Below the pieces are notes generated by a model. That model worked only from the letters and a program-made list of their open reading frames with translations. It searched no databases and had not been told where the DNA came from. From assembly GCA_951812755.1 (NCBI GenBank), contig OX638329.1, positions 6,439,107 to 6,503,106 of the forward strand: a DNA stretch of 64,000 nt, in the 5' to 3' direction. Positions within the stretch are counted from its first letter, which is position 1. Every line of letters starts with the position of its first letter. Shown here piece by piece: positions 8,737-16,669 of this stretch. This DNA comes from an uncultured Latescibacterota bacterium (GTDB taxonomy: Bacteria; Latescibacterota; UBA2968). Position numbers and translations under genes: made by a program.

Positions 8737-8808
8737 AACCACCGAGACAAATTGACTCACTCGCAAACCACACCCCTCTGTCATGGCTCTTTTTTTTATG
8801 CATACATC

Positions 8809-9705
8809 TCATTCATCCAATATTTTTTTATCAATAAAACCTCTAATAGAACCTCTAAAATTATTTCTCAATTTTTTACGTACAGCCTTGTATCTCTTTC
8901 TCCCTATAACTTTTATTGTTCTTTTTTTAAACCTCTTGAAAATATAGAATATCATGACATAAGTACTCACATCTCGAATACTAAAATGGTCTTCTTCAAT
9001 CAATTTTATTAGATGCAAAAAGTTATCAATTCCACCAAGATCAACTGAGAATTTCATTATATCAAGTTCAGGAGGTTTAGGTTCAATCTCCACATTACTT
9101 TTTTCTATCTCCGCCAAACCAAGAGTAACACTTTTCTCTATCAAATCAGAAACATCCCAATTATTTATTCCCGATATATACTTAATAACATGAAGCACTG
9201 GCAAGGGAACGTTAATAGGAACAAAAGTTTTTTCATCCCCTAAACTAACATTTACAGATACCAGCCCTGTACATTCACTATCTTCTGGATTACTACTATA
9301 AAGAACACCTAAACAAACATAATATTCTTTAAATACAGATATTCGACCATTAACTCCTTCTTGCCTCGCTAGATGTTCAGCAAAATCTCTATTAAAACGA
9401 GTAAGAGCAAACAAAGACTCCCCACGAATTTCAAGTTCACTTATCCACCCAGAAGCCTGACCGTCGCTAAAAAATTTATATTCTGTACTCCACGGCCTTT
9501 TCCATGTTGATCCTCTTTTTTTTATCTCATAAAAATCAGAAACAATTTTTTCAAGATCGCCTACACTAAAATCGTCGTCAGTTTGAATAATCTCTACCCA
9601 CATTTCTCTATTTTCTGGTTGTGACAAATCTTCTTGTGACAAATCTTTGTCCTGAAGATATGCTATCACATCATCAAGAGGCAGTGGTTTTGTATATTGT
9701 ACCAT
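8809..9705 (-). CDS. Hypothetical protein, AT-rich accessory gene
   Basis: 298 residues, not recognised. The N-terminal 70 residues are acidic and polar. The middle looks like a soluble alpha/beta domain, and the C-terminal 45 residues are very basic (FKKRTIKVIGRKRYKAVRKK), suggesting nucleic-acid or ribosome contact. Base composition is much more AT-rich than the signalling genes to the left, fitting recent acquisition. GAGGATATAAA lies upstream of the ATG at 9705. First gene of the island after tRNA-Pro. Confidence 0.65.
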   Translation of the reverse strand: MVQYTKPLPLDDVIAYLQDKDLSQEDLSQPENREMWVEIIQTDDDFSVGDLEKIVSDFYEIKKRGSTWKRPWSTEYKFFSDGQASGWISELEIRGESLFALTRFNRDFAEHLARQEGVNGRISVFKEYYVCLGVLYSSNPEDSECTGLVSVNVSLGDEKTFVPINVPLPVLHVIKYISGINNWDVSDLIEKSVTLGLAEIEKSNVEIEPKPPELDIMKFSVDLGGIDNFLHLIKLIEEDHFSIRDVSTYVMIFYIFKRFKKRTIKVIGRKRYKAVRKKLRNNFRGSIRGFIDKKILDE

Positions 9706-9911
9706 TTTATATCCTCATAAAAATTGGTCCCAAAAAACTGATAGAACCCGTAAACCGTAGTAACCATTTCCCATGGCTCATTTGGAGTTACCCCGCTTCG
9801 GTGGAGAATTTAGGGCTTGTGTATCAAGCCTGTGATTGATGCAGTTTGCCGTATAGATTCATTACGGCACATGCTCCGTAAGCTATCGGCGTAGGGTAGG
9901 CGATAAACGAG

Positions 9912-10142
9912 TTAAGATGAAACTTCATAGTAATATATATCATAGAGATTGCCGTCGAATCTAAACTTACAAATCAGATCGCAATGACGGCGAATTTCAA
10001 ACGGCACATCGTAGATGGTTATGGTATTTACGTCATTGCGCTCCCACTTCAATCCCTCTATAGATTGCACGAGATTCTCAACCTCACTTATTGCCATCTC
10101 CATTTTTAATCCGAAGGGATATTTTTCTGGTGGTAAAATCAT
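9912..10142 (-). CDS. Small hypothetical protein
   Basis: 76 residues from the ATG at 10142, which has AAGGAG eight bases upstream. A longer frame to 10211 would take its first 23 residues from a miniature element at 10167-10255, so it is not chosen. The protein is an alpha plus beta fold: a helix EMAISEVENLVQSIEGL, then strands rich in Ile, Phe and Tyr, ending LYDIYYYEVSS. Function unknown. Bases 9706-9911 contain no gene, only a small hairpin (GCCGTA / TACGGC) and a fragment of a dispersed repeat. Confidence 0.55.
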   Translation of the reverse strand: MILPPEKYPFGLKMEMAISEVENLVQSIEGLKWERNDVNTITIYDVPFEIRRHCDLICKFRFDGNLYDIYYYEVSS

Positions 10143-10166
10143 AGGTATCTCCTTATGAGGAGTTGC

Positions 10167-10255
10167 TTTCGTGGATAATGTAGAAGGTTCAGCCCCATCA
10201 TCCTGTGCCATCAGTTTTTCATAGGTGATGGAGTTTTATGCTATTATCCACCAAA
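10167..10255 (-). mobile_element. Miniature inverted-repeat element, GTGGATAA family, copy 1
   Basis: 89 bp bounded by TTTCGTGGATAA and TTATCCACCAAA. The inside contains the family's shared segment ACCTATGAAAAACTGATGGC (reverse strand). Full copies are at 18821-18910 and 57350-57438, and a decayed one at 55026-55082. No transposase is encoded, so it must move in trans, if at all. Confidence 0.75.
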
Positions 10256-10264
10256 ACAGGTAAC

Positions 10265-10312
10265 GCAGGGCAGGGTCATTTAGAAGCAGTTTGATCCTGC
10301 CCTGTAATTTTT
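10265..10312. terminator. Hairpin terminator near the end of RM system 1
   Basis: CAGGGCAGGGTCA pairs with TGATCCTGCCCTG (one mismatch) and is followed by TAATTTTTT on the plus strand. It may also stop minus-strand transcripts from 10373. Confidence 0.65.
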
Positions 10313-10372
10313 TCCTCTCCGGCACTATCCTACATCCCTAGGCAAGAGTGAGAGCCAGAGTCAAGGCAAGAG

Positions 10373-11257
10373 TCACGGGACAGAATAGGGCAATCGAATT
10401 TGATCAATGTCTGAGGGGGCTTCCTCAAGTTGCACATCAAATTTCAGGGACGGCTCAACACGGCGACTTGCGTTATGGATGCGGAACCCGATAGTCCAGT
10501 CTGCATCCATATACATCATCGCGGTTGTACTGCTACCAGGTTTCATCCTAAGCTCAAATATTGTTTTGGGTGCAGGGAGTCTATCTCCCCATTTTAGTTG
10601 TCCGTGTAGATTAAAAGATTGCAGGAACACAGTCCCGTTTTCTTTTATCACCTTGTAGTAGTCATAACGCCCCAAGAGATAGTAGAGAAGTTGATCCAAG
10701 TTGGCATACTCTCTCACCTCATTCATAAAGGCTACCAAGATCGGGATGTAATACATGGTGTGCTTGTCTGGCAAATCTCTCCAGAGCGTGCCAAGCTCTT
10801 TATGAAGTCGCAAATGCTCAAAGATCGGGACGACTGCATCCCAATACTCGACTGAACAGGGTGTCCCGTACCACTTTTTGCCGAAGTCATTCTGGTCGGA
10901 TAGGCGCGAATGTTTAACTGCGGTGTGTCTGTGTTTCGCACTTATTCCTATTTCACCTTCTTTTGTGTGCAGAATTATATCTCTTACGTCTCCTGCGACA
11001 CCCTTCCTGTCGTCTTGTAGCATTACAGACCTAGTATTATAGGGAAGGCGATCATCATTGGCATATAAAAACTCGACCGCACGAAAAGCAGCCCCATCAA
11101 TGCGATTGCGGTCGTATTGAGACAAAGCATTGTAAGACTCATGCGCTTTGACTAAGGCATTATTCTTTTCTAATGTGGCATCCAATATACCGGCGAATTT
11201 ATACGCTAAACCATATTCCCACGCTTTACCGCTTTGTGTCTGGTCAGAAGTTGGCAA
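10373..11257 (-). CDS. Probable HaeIII-family type II restriction endonuclease
   Basis: 294 residues. The N-terminal GKAWEYGLAYKFA and the block GDVRDIIL...EIGISAKHRHTAVKHSRLS...DFGKKWYG match the pattern I associate with the HaeIII restriction family. Candidate catalytic residues of a PD-(D/E)xK-type site are D90, D93, E102 and K108. It would cut unmethylated DNA at a specific site. It overlaps the 3' end of the adenine methyltransferase gene by 14 bp, giving a compact restriction-modification operon. The neighbour is an N6-adenine enzyme, so the target must contain adenine and cannot be GGCC, the HaeIII site. Family call is moderately sure. Confidence 0.65.
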   Translation of the reverse strand: MPTSDQTQSGKAWEYGLAYKFAGILDATLEKNNALVKAHESYNALSQYDRNRIDGAAFRAVEFLYANDDRLPYNTRSVMLQDDRKGVAGDVRDIILHTKEGEIGISAKHRHTAVKHSRLSDQNDFGKKWYGTPCSVEYWDAVVPIFEHLRLHKELGTLWRDLPDKHTMYYIPILVAFMNEVREYANLDQLLYYLLGRYDYYKVIKENGTVFLQSFNLHGQLKWGDRLPAPKTIFELRMKPGSSTTAMMYMDADWTIGFRIHNASRRVEPSLKFDVQLEEAPSDIDQIRLPYSVP

Positions 11258-12035
11258 TTAACACCTCCCGTGATTTTTTGTTCTTCGACATGCCATAAAT
11301 CCATTCAGGTTCTACAATCTTAAATCCATCATATAGCTTTCGGATTTGTGGGTGATCATTGTAGCTCAGTAGCCAACCGTTCCGACCTTTTAACTCGTTA
11401 TATAGATCTTCATGGTTAAACCCTTCATGCATATTTCCCTTATTGCCATATAGCCTTTCGCCGTTGGCATAGGGAGGGTCTAAATACAAAAAATCATTGG
11501 GATGGTTTCGTATGGTGTCTTTGTAATCCGCACAAGAGACATGCAAATTATCAGCCCTGAAATCCCTCAAACGGTTTATGGCACTTTCGTTAAAACGCGG
11601 ATGGTTTGGGGACATCCCACCAGAGAGAGTCGTGCCAGAAAAAGACGACCTGTTCAGGACAAAGAAAACCGCTGCCCGATCCATGTCGTTTCGCAAATTC
11701 ATAAACCGTTTTTGTAACCTGTAAAACTTACTCCGGGTTAAAGGGTGGTACGTTCTAACGCGCTCAGAAAGCAGAACAGGATTTGCTTGTGCGTGTCGCC
11801 AGAAATTTACAACAGGCGCAAAAGCATCTGCACCAAACACCTCAATGCCATCGGCCGCACAGGATATTTCAACACTTGCTCCACCCAAAAATGGGGAGAC
11901 AAGCGTCTTTATACGAGGGATAAAAGACCTTATCGTCTTAACCGCTCGCGTTTTGCCTCCGGGATAGCGAAGGACAGATGTTCGACTCTGTGGGAGACTT
12001 GGAGCCAATAAAGTCGGCTCAGTCATGCGCGTCAT
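11244..12035 (-). CDS. DNA adenine methyltransferase, D12 (Dam-like) class
   Basis: 263 residues. The AdoMet-binding motif RYPGGKTRAVK is at about 23-33 and the catalytic DPPY motif is in FLYLDPPYANG. Length fits the alpha class (Dam/DpnM-like) of N6-adenine methylases. It protects the site cut by the downstream endonuclease at 10373. The start at 12035 has AAGGAG six bases upstream. The 230 bp upstream hold four copies of a TCTCAxTxTGAAAT-like motif that may control the operon. A second D12 methylase lies at 16662. Confidence 0.9.
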   Translation of the reverse strand: MTRMTEPTLLAPSLPQSRTSVLRYPGGKTRAVKTIRSFIPRIKTLVSPFLGGASVEISCAADGIEVFGADAFAPVVNFWRHAQANPVLLSERVRTYHPLTRSKFYRLQKRFMNLRNDMDRAAVFFVLNRSSFSGTTLSGGMSPNHPRFNESAINRLRDFRADNLHVSCADYKDTIRNHPNDFLYLDPPYANGERLYGNKGNMHEGFNHEDLYNELKGRNGWLLSYNDHPQIRKLYDGFKIVEPEWIYGMSKNKKSREVLIANF

Positions 12036-12081
12036 GGACTACTCCTTTCTAAAAATTTGTGGCCTTTCCACATTCAGGTAC

Positions 12082-12241
12082 AGTCTCAGTTTGAAATAGC
12101 GTCAAGTCGCCAGCCCTAAATTTGTGTGAGTATCTCATTTTGAATTTGGTTGTAAGGCGCGAAAACCTCAAGGCGACAAAGCAAAGTGTCTCACTCTGAA
12201 ATCGAAGGATATGGACACAAGAAATTTCAAAGTGAGACACT
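12082..12241. promoter_or_regulatory. Repeated operator-like motif upstream of RM system 1
   Basis: Related copies at 12082-12098 (AGTCTCAGTTTGAAATA), 12129-12147, 12185-12202 (AGTGTCTCACTCTGAAAT) and an inverted copy at 12224-12241. The last two form an 18-bp inverted repeat with one mismatch and a 21-base loop. They fill the space between the methylase start (12035) and the small gene at 12268. Such arrays commonly bind a regulator. No C protein is recognised nearby. Confidence 0.55.
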
Positions 12242-12267
12242 AAAAAATAGATTAAAAAAATTGAGAA

Positions 12268-12522
12268 TTATATATTTGACCAACCACTTTGGTGTTTGTA
12301 TCGGCGAACAGACTCGCGCAACACGTCTTGAACATCCTTAATTTTTTTCTCAGAAAACAGATCGCTTGTCTTAACCCAAATAGTTTTGGCATCGCCGTCA
12401 TAGGTCGGAAACGTCTCGTCCTGAAAAAGTCTCAAATTTACTTCTTGATTATGTTTGTGCTCAGGGTTGTAAATTCCAGACTCCTGACACTTTTCGCCTG
12501 TTCTGCCATTTGAAAATTCCAT
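12268..12522 (-). CDS. Small YjzC-like hypothetical protein
   Basis: 84 residues from the ATG at 12522, chosen for the GGAGG eight bases upstream; a longer frame to 12657 lacks one. The pattern TGEKCxESGIYNxEHKH...FPTYDGDAKTIWVK recalls the YjzC-like 'GxxCPxSGxY...FPPC...W' small proteins, with some Cys lost. The C-terminal 30 residues are a charged helix. Function unknown. It lies between the IS256-type element and the operator-like repeats of RM system 1. Confidence 0.55.
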   Translation of the reverse strand: MEFSNGRTGEKCQESGIYNPEHKHNQEVNLRLFQDETFPTYDGDAKTIWVKTSDLFSEKKIKDVQDVLRESVRRYKHQSGWSNI

Positions 12523-12661
12523 GATAGATTCCTCCAAGGATTGAATGGAATTAGTGAGTGGGCGGTATGTCAACCGCCCACTCACGCTAAATTTTGTTGT
12601 ATAGGAATATACGAAATACTTTCCGATTCCAACAGGGGCAATTTTGGTCAAGTCCAAAAAG

Positions 12662-13955
12662 TTCTGTAAAAAGGTAGCTCCGTGAAATAGGGGTCACAGA
12701 TTTTATTTTAAATCCGTCATGTCCAGATAGCGTCTGCCCGTGATCCACTCTTCAGACCACTCCATACACAACGCGCCGATGAGACGTTCACAAGCCTTTT
12801 GATTGGGGAAGATCTGCACCACATCAGCCCGTCTTTTGATCTCACGGTTGAGTCGTTCCAACAGGTTGGTTGTCCGGATGCGTCTGCGGTGCTTTTTGGG
12901 GAAGTGGAAGCAGGCCAGACAATGGATGATATCCTGGTCGATTTTGTCCATGACATTGGGCAGTATCTTTTCATAGGTGTCCATCATATCAGATAGACGG
13001 TGTTGTGCGGTGGCAAGATCGGGAGCGTTGAAGACATCTTTGAGTGCCTCGGCAACCTCGCGTTGGTACTTGGGCGGTGTAATGCCTTTGATATTTCTGT
13101 GAAAGTGGGTTTGACAATGCTGCCAAGAGGCTCCCTGGAAGTGTCGTTTGATGGCGTTTTGTAAGCCTTCGTGGTGGTCAGAGATGACGAGATGCACACC
13201 CTTTAACCCACGCTTTTTAAGGTCTTTAAACAAAGAGGTATACGTGGCTTCTGTCTCAGTGTGCGCCACGTCAAGTGACAGGATGTCTCGGTGTCCACTC
13301 TGTGCGATCCCAGAAACAATTAAGACGCCCTCAGATGCGACCTGACCCCTGGATCGGATGTGGAGATAGGTCGCATCAATGATCAGATAAGGGTAGGCCT
13401 GTTCAAGGGGTCGCTCGCGCCAGGCTTTGATATCTGCATCAAGGTCTTGACATAGATCAGATATGTGAGACTTTGAAAAGCTGGTACCACATAGCTGTTC
13501 TGTGATCTTCGTGACTTTGCGTGTGGAGACCCCTTGCAGATACGCTTCTTGAAGCGCAAGAATCAGGGCTTTTTCACTGCGTTGAAAGCGTGAGAATAAC
13601 TCACTACTAAATCGCCCTTCCCGATCTTGGGGTGCACTCAGTTCGATACGGCCTACGCGCGTCTTGAGTATCCGCGGCTTATATCCGTTACGATAGCCCG
13701 TACGCTGTGTCGTGCGTTGATAGGGCTCTGCTTGTAAAAACGACGTGATCTCGGCTTCCATAAACTGCTGAAGGAAGCGTGTCACGGCCTGATTGAGAAA
13801 ATCAGGGTCATTCAAAAGTGCAAATTGCTCTGGCGCGGTAATTTTTATATCTTTGGGGTAAGTCATCGTAGCCTCCAAGTTAGGGTTTATACTACTTGTC
13901 ACCCCTATTTTAAGATTTTTCTCGGAGCTACGGTGACTTTTTACATTTTACAGAA
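12662..13955 (-). mobile_element. IS256-family insertion sequence
   Basis: About 1.29 kb with imperfect terminal inverted repeats. The left end reads TTCTGTAAAA then GTAGCTCCG...ATAGGGGT. The right end, reverse-complemented, reads TTCTGTAAAA, an extra 14 bases, then GTAGCTCCG...ATAGGGGT. It contains one intact transposase gene. No 8-bp target duplication is evident, so the element may be old or its edges may differ slightly. Confidence 0.8.
12703..13866 (-). CDS. IS256-family transposase (Mutator-type)
   Basis: 387 residues from the ATG at 13866, which has GGAGG nine bases upstream. The DDE residues are visible: D in LIIDATYLHIR, D in VISDHHEGLQNAI, and E in TTNLLERLNREIKRR. The C(2)H-like block ASWQHCQTHFHRNI is typical of the family. 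It appears full length and may be active. It catalyses copy or cut-and-paste movement of its own element and may have helped assemble the island. Confidence 0.95.
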   Translation of the reverse strand: MTYPKDIKITAPEQFALLNDPDFLNQAVTRFLQQFMEAEITSFLQAEPYQRTTQRTGYRNGYKPRILKTRVGRIELSAPQDREGRFSSELFSRFQRSEKALILALQEAYLQGVSTRKVTKITEQLCGTSFSKSHISDLCQDLDADIKAWRERPLEQAYPYLIIDATYLHIRSRGQVASEGVLIVSGIAQSGHRDILSLDVAHTETEATYTSLFKDLKKRGLKGVHLVISDHHEGLQNAIKRHFQGASWQHCQTHFHRNIKGITPPKYQREVAEALKDVFNAPDLATAQHRLSDMMDTYEKILPNVMDKIDQDIIHCLACFHFPKKHRRRIRTTNLLERLNREIKRRADVVQIFPNQKACERLIGALCMEWSEEWITGRRYLDMTDLK

Positions 13956-13980
13956 ATATAAGGACGCTATCGCAATTTTT

Positions 13981-14016
13981 CGGCGATGGGTCAAGCTAGC
14001 GTTTGACCCATCGCCG
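13981..14016. terminator. Strong hairpin downstream of the IS element
   Basis: A perfect 14-bp stem CGGCGATGGGTCAA / TTGACCCATCGCCG with loop GCTAGCGT. There is no long T tract, so it may be a terminator or simply a structured spacer. Confidence 0.55.
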
Positions 14017-14060
14017 GGAATTTGGTAATATCGAGACAAGGAAAAAATTTCAATTGTTCA

Positions 14061-14103
14061 AACCCCCGCCTCGTAGTGCATTGTGTTCTCCGAGGCGGGG
14101 GTT
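14061..14103. promoter_or_regulatory. GC-rich leader hairpin before the HEPN-like gene
   Basis: AACCCCCGCCTCG pairs perfectly with CGAGGCGGGGGTT over a 17-base loop, ending 18 bases before the ATG at 14122. It stands out in AT-rich surroundings. It could insulate the gene from upstream transcription or act as an attenuator. Confidence 0.5.
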
Positions 14104-14121
14104 ACAAAGGAGAGTTGTGAA

Positions 14122-14763
14122 ATGAAAAGAGTAGGTAGAAAAATGACACAAAGGCAATTGAATATGTCCAGCTTACAAGCACGAGGGTTTTTAAGAAGTG
14201 CTCGTGGTCTTTACGATAATGCACAGGAAAGTAAATTCAAAGAAATTCCTGATGATAAACACTTTATTGTGCAAGGTGTTGACGGTATAACCTATTCTTG
14301 GGGAGATATGAATGCAATTCTTGTCAATATAGGATTCTCTTTAGAACTTATATTAAAACGTATCCTATATTACGACTGCGGAGAGATACGTGAAGAACAT
14401 TATGATCCTACCCACAAATTGAGTAAAATTTATGATCTGTTGTCTGACGAGATCAAAGAATACATAGATTCTGTTTTTTCAGAAACGTCTAAAAAGTATG
14501 GATATTTTCATCTTGTTGCAATGATGATTAAAGATACATCAGACATACCTGATAAACCAGAAGATGTAAGGCTGAATGGTTTAGATGATATACTCAAGTA
14601 TGTAGATGATGAAGATATGCTATACGGAAAACGGTATGAATGCTTTAATCTCGAAAAGAATAAGTGGTATTTTTTCATTGATAATTTAGAGTCTTTCTTT
14701 CTTTTTATGGAAAGACTTTTGTGGTTGCATAATAAAGCTGTGCATGATGAATCTGACGTTTGA
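14122..14763 (+). CDS. HEPN-like hypothetical protein
   Basis: 213 residues from the ATG at 14122, preceded by AAAGGAG. The middle, NIGFSLELILKRILYYDC followed by THKLSKIYDLLSDEIKEYI, has the helical layout of HEPN domains. The C-terminal HNKAVHDE resembles the HEPN catalytic end, but the usual Arg (RxxxxH) is His, so ribonuclease activity is doubtful. AT-rich and alone between hairpins. HEPN proteins are common in defence and toxin systems; the role here is inferred from family and location. Confidence 0.5.
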   Translation: MKRVGRKMTQRQLNMSSLQARGFLRSARGLYDNAQESKFKEIPDDKHFIVQGVDGITYSWGDMNAILVNIGFSLELILKRILYYDCGEIREEHYDPTHKLSKIYDLLSDEIKEYIDSVFSETSKKYGYFHLVAMMIKDTSDIPDKPEDVRLNGLDDILKYVDDEDMLYGKRYECFNLEKNKWYFFIDNLESFFLFMERLLWLHNKAVHDESDV

Positions 14764-14781
14764 TCTTGCCCTTACGAAATT

Positions 14782-14918
14782 GGAGAGGCAATGCAAAAGG
14801 CACGCCTTGTCAGAGACGCGCCTTTGATAGACTATCTCATGTAGTCTATGCGGATGGCTAAACAGATATTACAAACTCTGATAGCCAATAAAACAATGAG
14901 TATTCTCATTGCCTCTCC
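14782..14918. repeat. 12-bp inverted repeat enclosing 113 bp of non-coding DNA
   Basis: GGAGAGGCAATG (14782) and CATTGCCTCTCC (14907) bracket a stretch with further small palindromes and no gene. It could be a miniature element or a structured RNA. The rest of 14919-15170 holds a small stem (GTATATAAT / ATTATATAC near 15091) and no gene. Confidence 0.5.
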
Positions 14919-15170
14919 TTTCTCCCGTAGGGATTAGGAGTTGATAGAATACATCATAGCTATATGAAATCAGTGACTAATATAATCTGTCACTAATTTA
15001 TATGTTTTTACCCTACATTACAAGCAAAAGCCAGTAGGAACTAAACGCGTAAATTAAAAGAAAATGAACCCTGAGAAATGGTTACCAAAGTATATAATCC
15101 CCTTAAAACGGGAATTATATACTACGTTACAGAATAGTAGCGTAAGATATTGTAATATATAGATATATAG

Positions 15171-15205
15171 AAAAGGGCTGATTTGTGGCGAAATCAGCCC
15201 TTTTT
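15171..15205 (+). terminator. Rho-independent terminator
   Basis: Stem AAAAGGGCTGATTT / AAATCAGCCCTTTT with loop GTGGCG, followed by T residues. Confidence 0.85.
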
Positions 15206-15246
15206 GGGGTTGACAATGCCTGAGGTGGTTAGCTATATTGGGAATA

Positions 15247-15283
15247 GAGGAGGCCGAGATTGTGTTAGAATCTCGGCCTCCTC
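15247..15283. promoter_or_regulatory. Perfect 15-bp leader hairpin
   Basis: GAGGAGGCCGAGATT / AATCTCGGCCTCCTC with a 7-base loop, just upstream of the small gene and RM system 2. Its placement matches the hairpin at 14061, suggesting each island gene is insulated or attenuated by a leader structure. Confidence 0.55.
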
Positions 15284-15327
15284 CTAAGCATCAAAACACT
15301 GAACATGGCAAAAATATAAAAATTCAA

Positions 15328-15501
15328 ATGGAGAACAGGCACAGGCGTAAGAAGTTAAATTCGACACTGGAAGATTTGCCACGATATACCGGAGAAAAGA
15401 TAGGGTATAGATGTCCTCACTGTGCGTATCTGAAAGGATATGAAGACGCGATGAACGAAGTGGAAAAGCTTTCAAAGTCACTCAAAGAAAATCACGAGTA
15501 G
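15328..15501 (+). CDS. Small CxxC protein upstream of RM system 2
   Basis: 57 residues from the ATG at 15328. A TTG at 15238 would extend the frame through the 15247 hairpin, which is unlikely. No good ribosome-binding site is seen for either, so the start is uncertain. It is basic at the N-terminus (RHRRKK), has a single CPHC motif and ends in an acidic helix. It lies 31 bp before the endonuclease-like gene and could regulate the RM operon, but it does not look like a typical HTH controller protein. Confidence 0.4.
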   Translation: MENRHRRKKLNSTLEDLPRYTGEKIGYRCPHCAYLKGYEDAMNEVEKLSKSLKENHE

Positions 15502-15532
15502 TTAGGATTGTAGCCAATAAGAGGAAAGTTCT

Positions 15533-16669
15533 ATGCCTATATCTATCAAAGGGGTCATACGCAATATAGCGTATGACCCTTGCTTTCGCCCTGCACAGCT
15601 TCAGGAGTATCATATAAACGGTTTTGATATAAACGAAGTTTCTTCGAGTGGTTTAATTAACCTGGGGGATCCAGGAGACTGTTTGGCGTATTCAAAGTGG
15701 ATTACACCCAAACGGACGCGATCATATCCATTCACTCGGATTTACAACACGTATCATCTCAACACCAAAAAGGTCACAATTATTCCTATCATCAAAGATG
15801 AAGGGGCGAGTACAAATAACGACCGTATCAATTTTATTACCTTATCGTGGATGAACCTGTTAAACATCTATATCATTTTGGCGTGGTACGACGAAGCAGA
15901 GAGAAAGCCGGGCACGTTTGATCGGATTACTAACCAGACTTTTCATGCAGAAAGCGTGAGAGAGCGTTTGCGTCAGGTAAGCCAGTGTCCATTGAGTGCT
16001 TTACACTGGAATACTGAGCATTTTAACAGGGACTTTGAATCAACCTATCGCCTTGCTGTTGAGGCGTATGAGCAAATATCTTGGGATAATGATGTTCTAT
16101 TACACAGTTCGGAGGTTCACCTGAGAAGGCTCGACAGGTTTATGGAATATGGGGAATTTAGTCTCGATGCTTTTCAAGAACAAAGCCTTTCAAGTTCGGA
16201 AAAAGCTGCTCACAGAGAAACGCATACATCCCACTGGCATGAGAGGTTAAGTGAAGACACAGAGAAAGGGCAACTTTACATTACAAATTACTTAGGCGGG
16301 GAGTACCATTTAACAGCCGATGAGGTCTATTATGAGGATGGACGATGGGTGTTACAGGAATCAAAAAACAGTAGAGGAAAATTCCCGTCTGAGAATGACA
16401 TAAAATCTGGCTTGTTTGTGGGGATTCTTTATTCAAATATGGAGGAAGTTTCCATTTACGGGGAGACAGATGTCGAATTTATCACACGCTTGAAACTAAC
16501 GGGTAATCTAATCGGAGAATTGCACCTACCCCGTGATATGTCAAAAATAGTCGATTTTTGTTCCATTAATCGGCTAACCAAAACCCAACTGCAGACAATC
16601 GTCCTGCTTAACCAGGAAGCCATAAAAAACGAGAAGCTCGAAGTGTGGATAAAGGGTCAAGATGGATAA
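15533..16669 (+). CDS. Putative restriction endonuclease of RM system 2
   Basis: 378 residues, no family recognised. A candidate PD-(D/E)xK core lies late in the protein: acidic residues in LTADEVYYEDGRW, then VLQESKN with E276-x-K278. Its stop overlaps the start of the D12 adenine methyltransferase by 8 bp, the arrangement expected of a type II restriction operon. The nuclease call rests on that partner and the ExK motif. If correct it would be a poorly described endonuclease family. The start is an ATG with GAGGAAAG upstream. Confidence 0.5.
   Translation: MPISIKGVIRNIAYDPCFRPAQLQEYHINGFDINEVSSSGLINLGDPGDCLAYSKWITPKRTRSYPFTRIYNTYHLNTKKVTIIPIIKDEGASTNNDRINFITLSWMNLLNIYIILAWYDEAERKPGTFDRITNQTFHAESVRERLRQVSQCPLSALHWNTEHFNRDFESTYRLAVEAYEQISWDNDVLLHSSEVHLRRLDRFMEYGEFSLDAFQEQSLSSSEKAAHRETHTSHWHERLSEDTEKGQLYITNYLGGEYHLTADEVYYEDGRWVLQESKNSRGKFPSENDIKSGLFVGILYSNMEEVSIYGETDVEFITRLKLTGNLIGELHLPRDMSKIVDFCSINRLTKTQLQTIVLLNQEAIKNEKLEVWIKGQDG

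Noticed and set aside
10143-10211. Longer start for the small gene at 9912
   Set aside because: The added residues are encoded by the miniature element and adjacent spacer; the inner ATG has AAGGAG.
12654-13963. 8-bp target duplication around the IS256-type element
   Set aside because: The bases flanking TTCTGTAAAA on the two sides do not match.
15238-15327. Extended N-terminus of the small CxxC protein
   Set aside because: It would be translated through a perfect 15-bp hairpin from a TTG with no ribosome-binding site.
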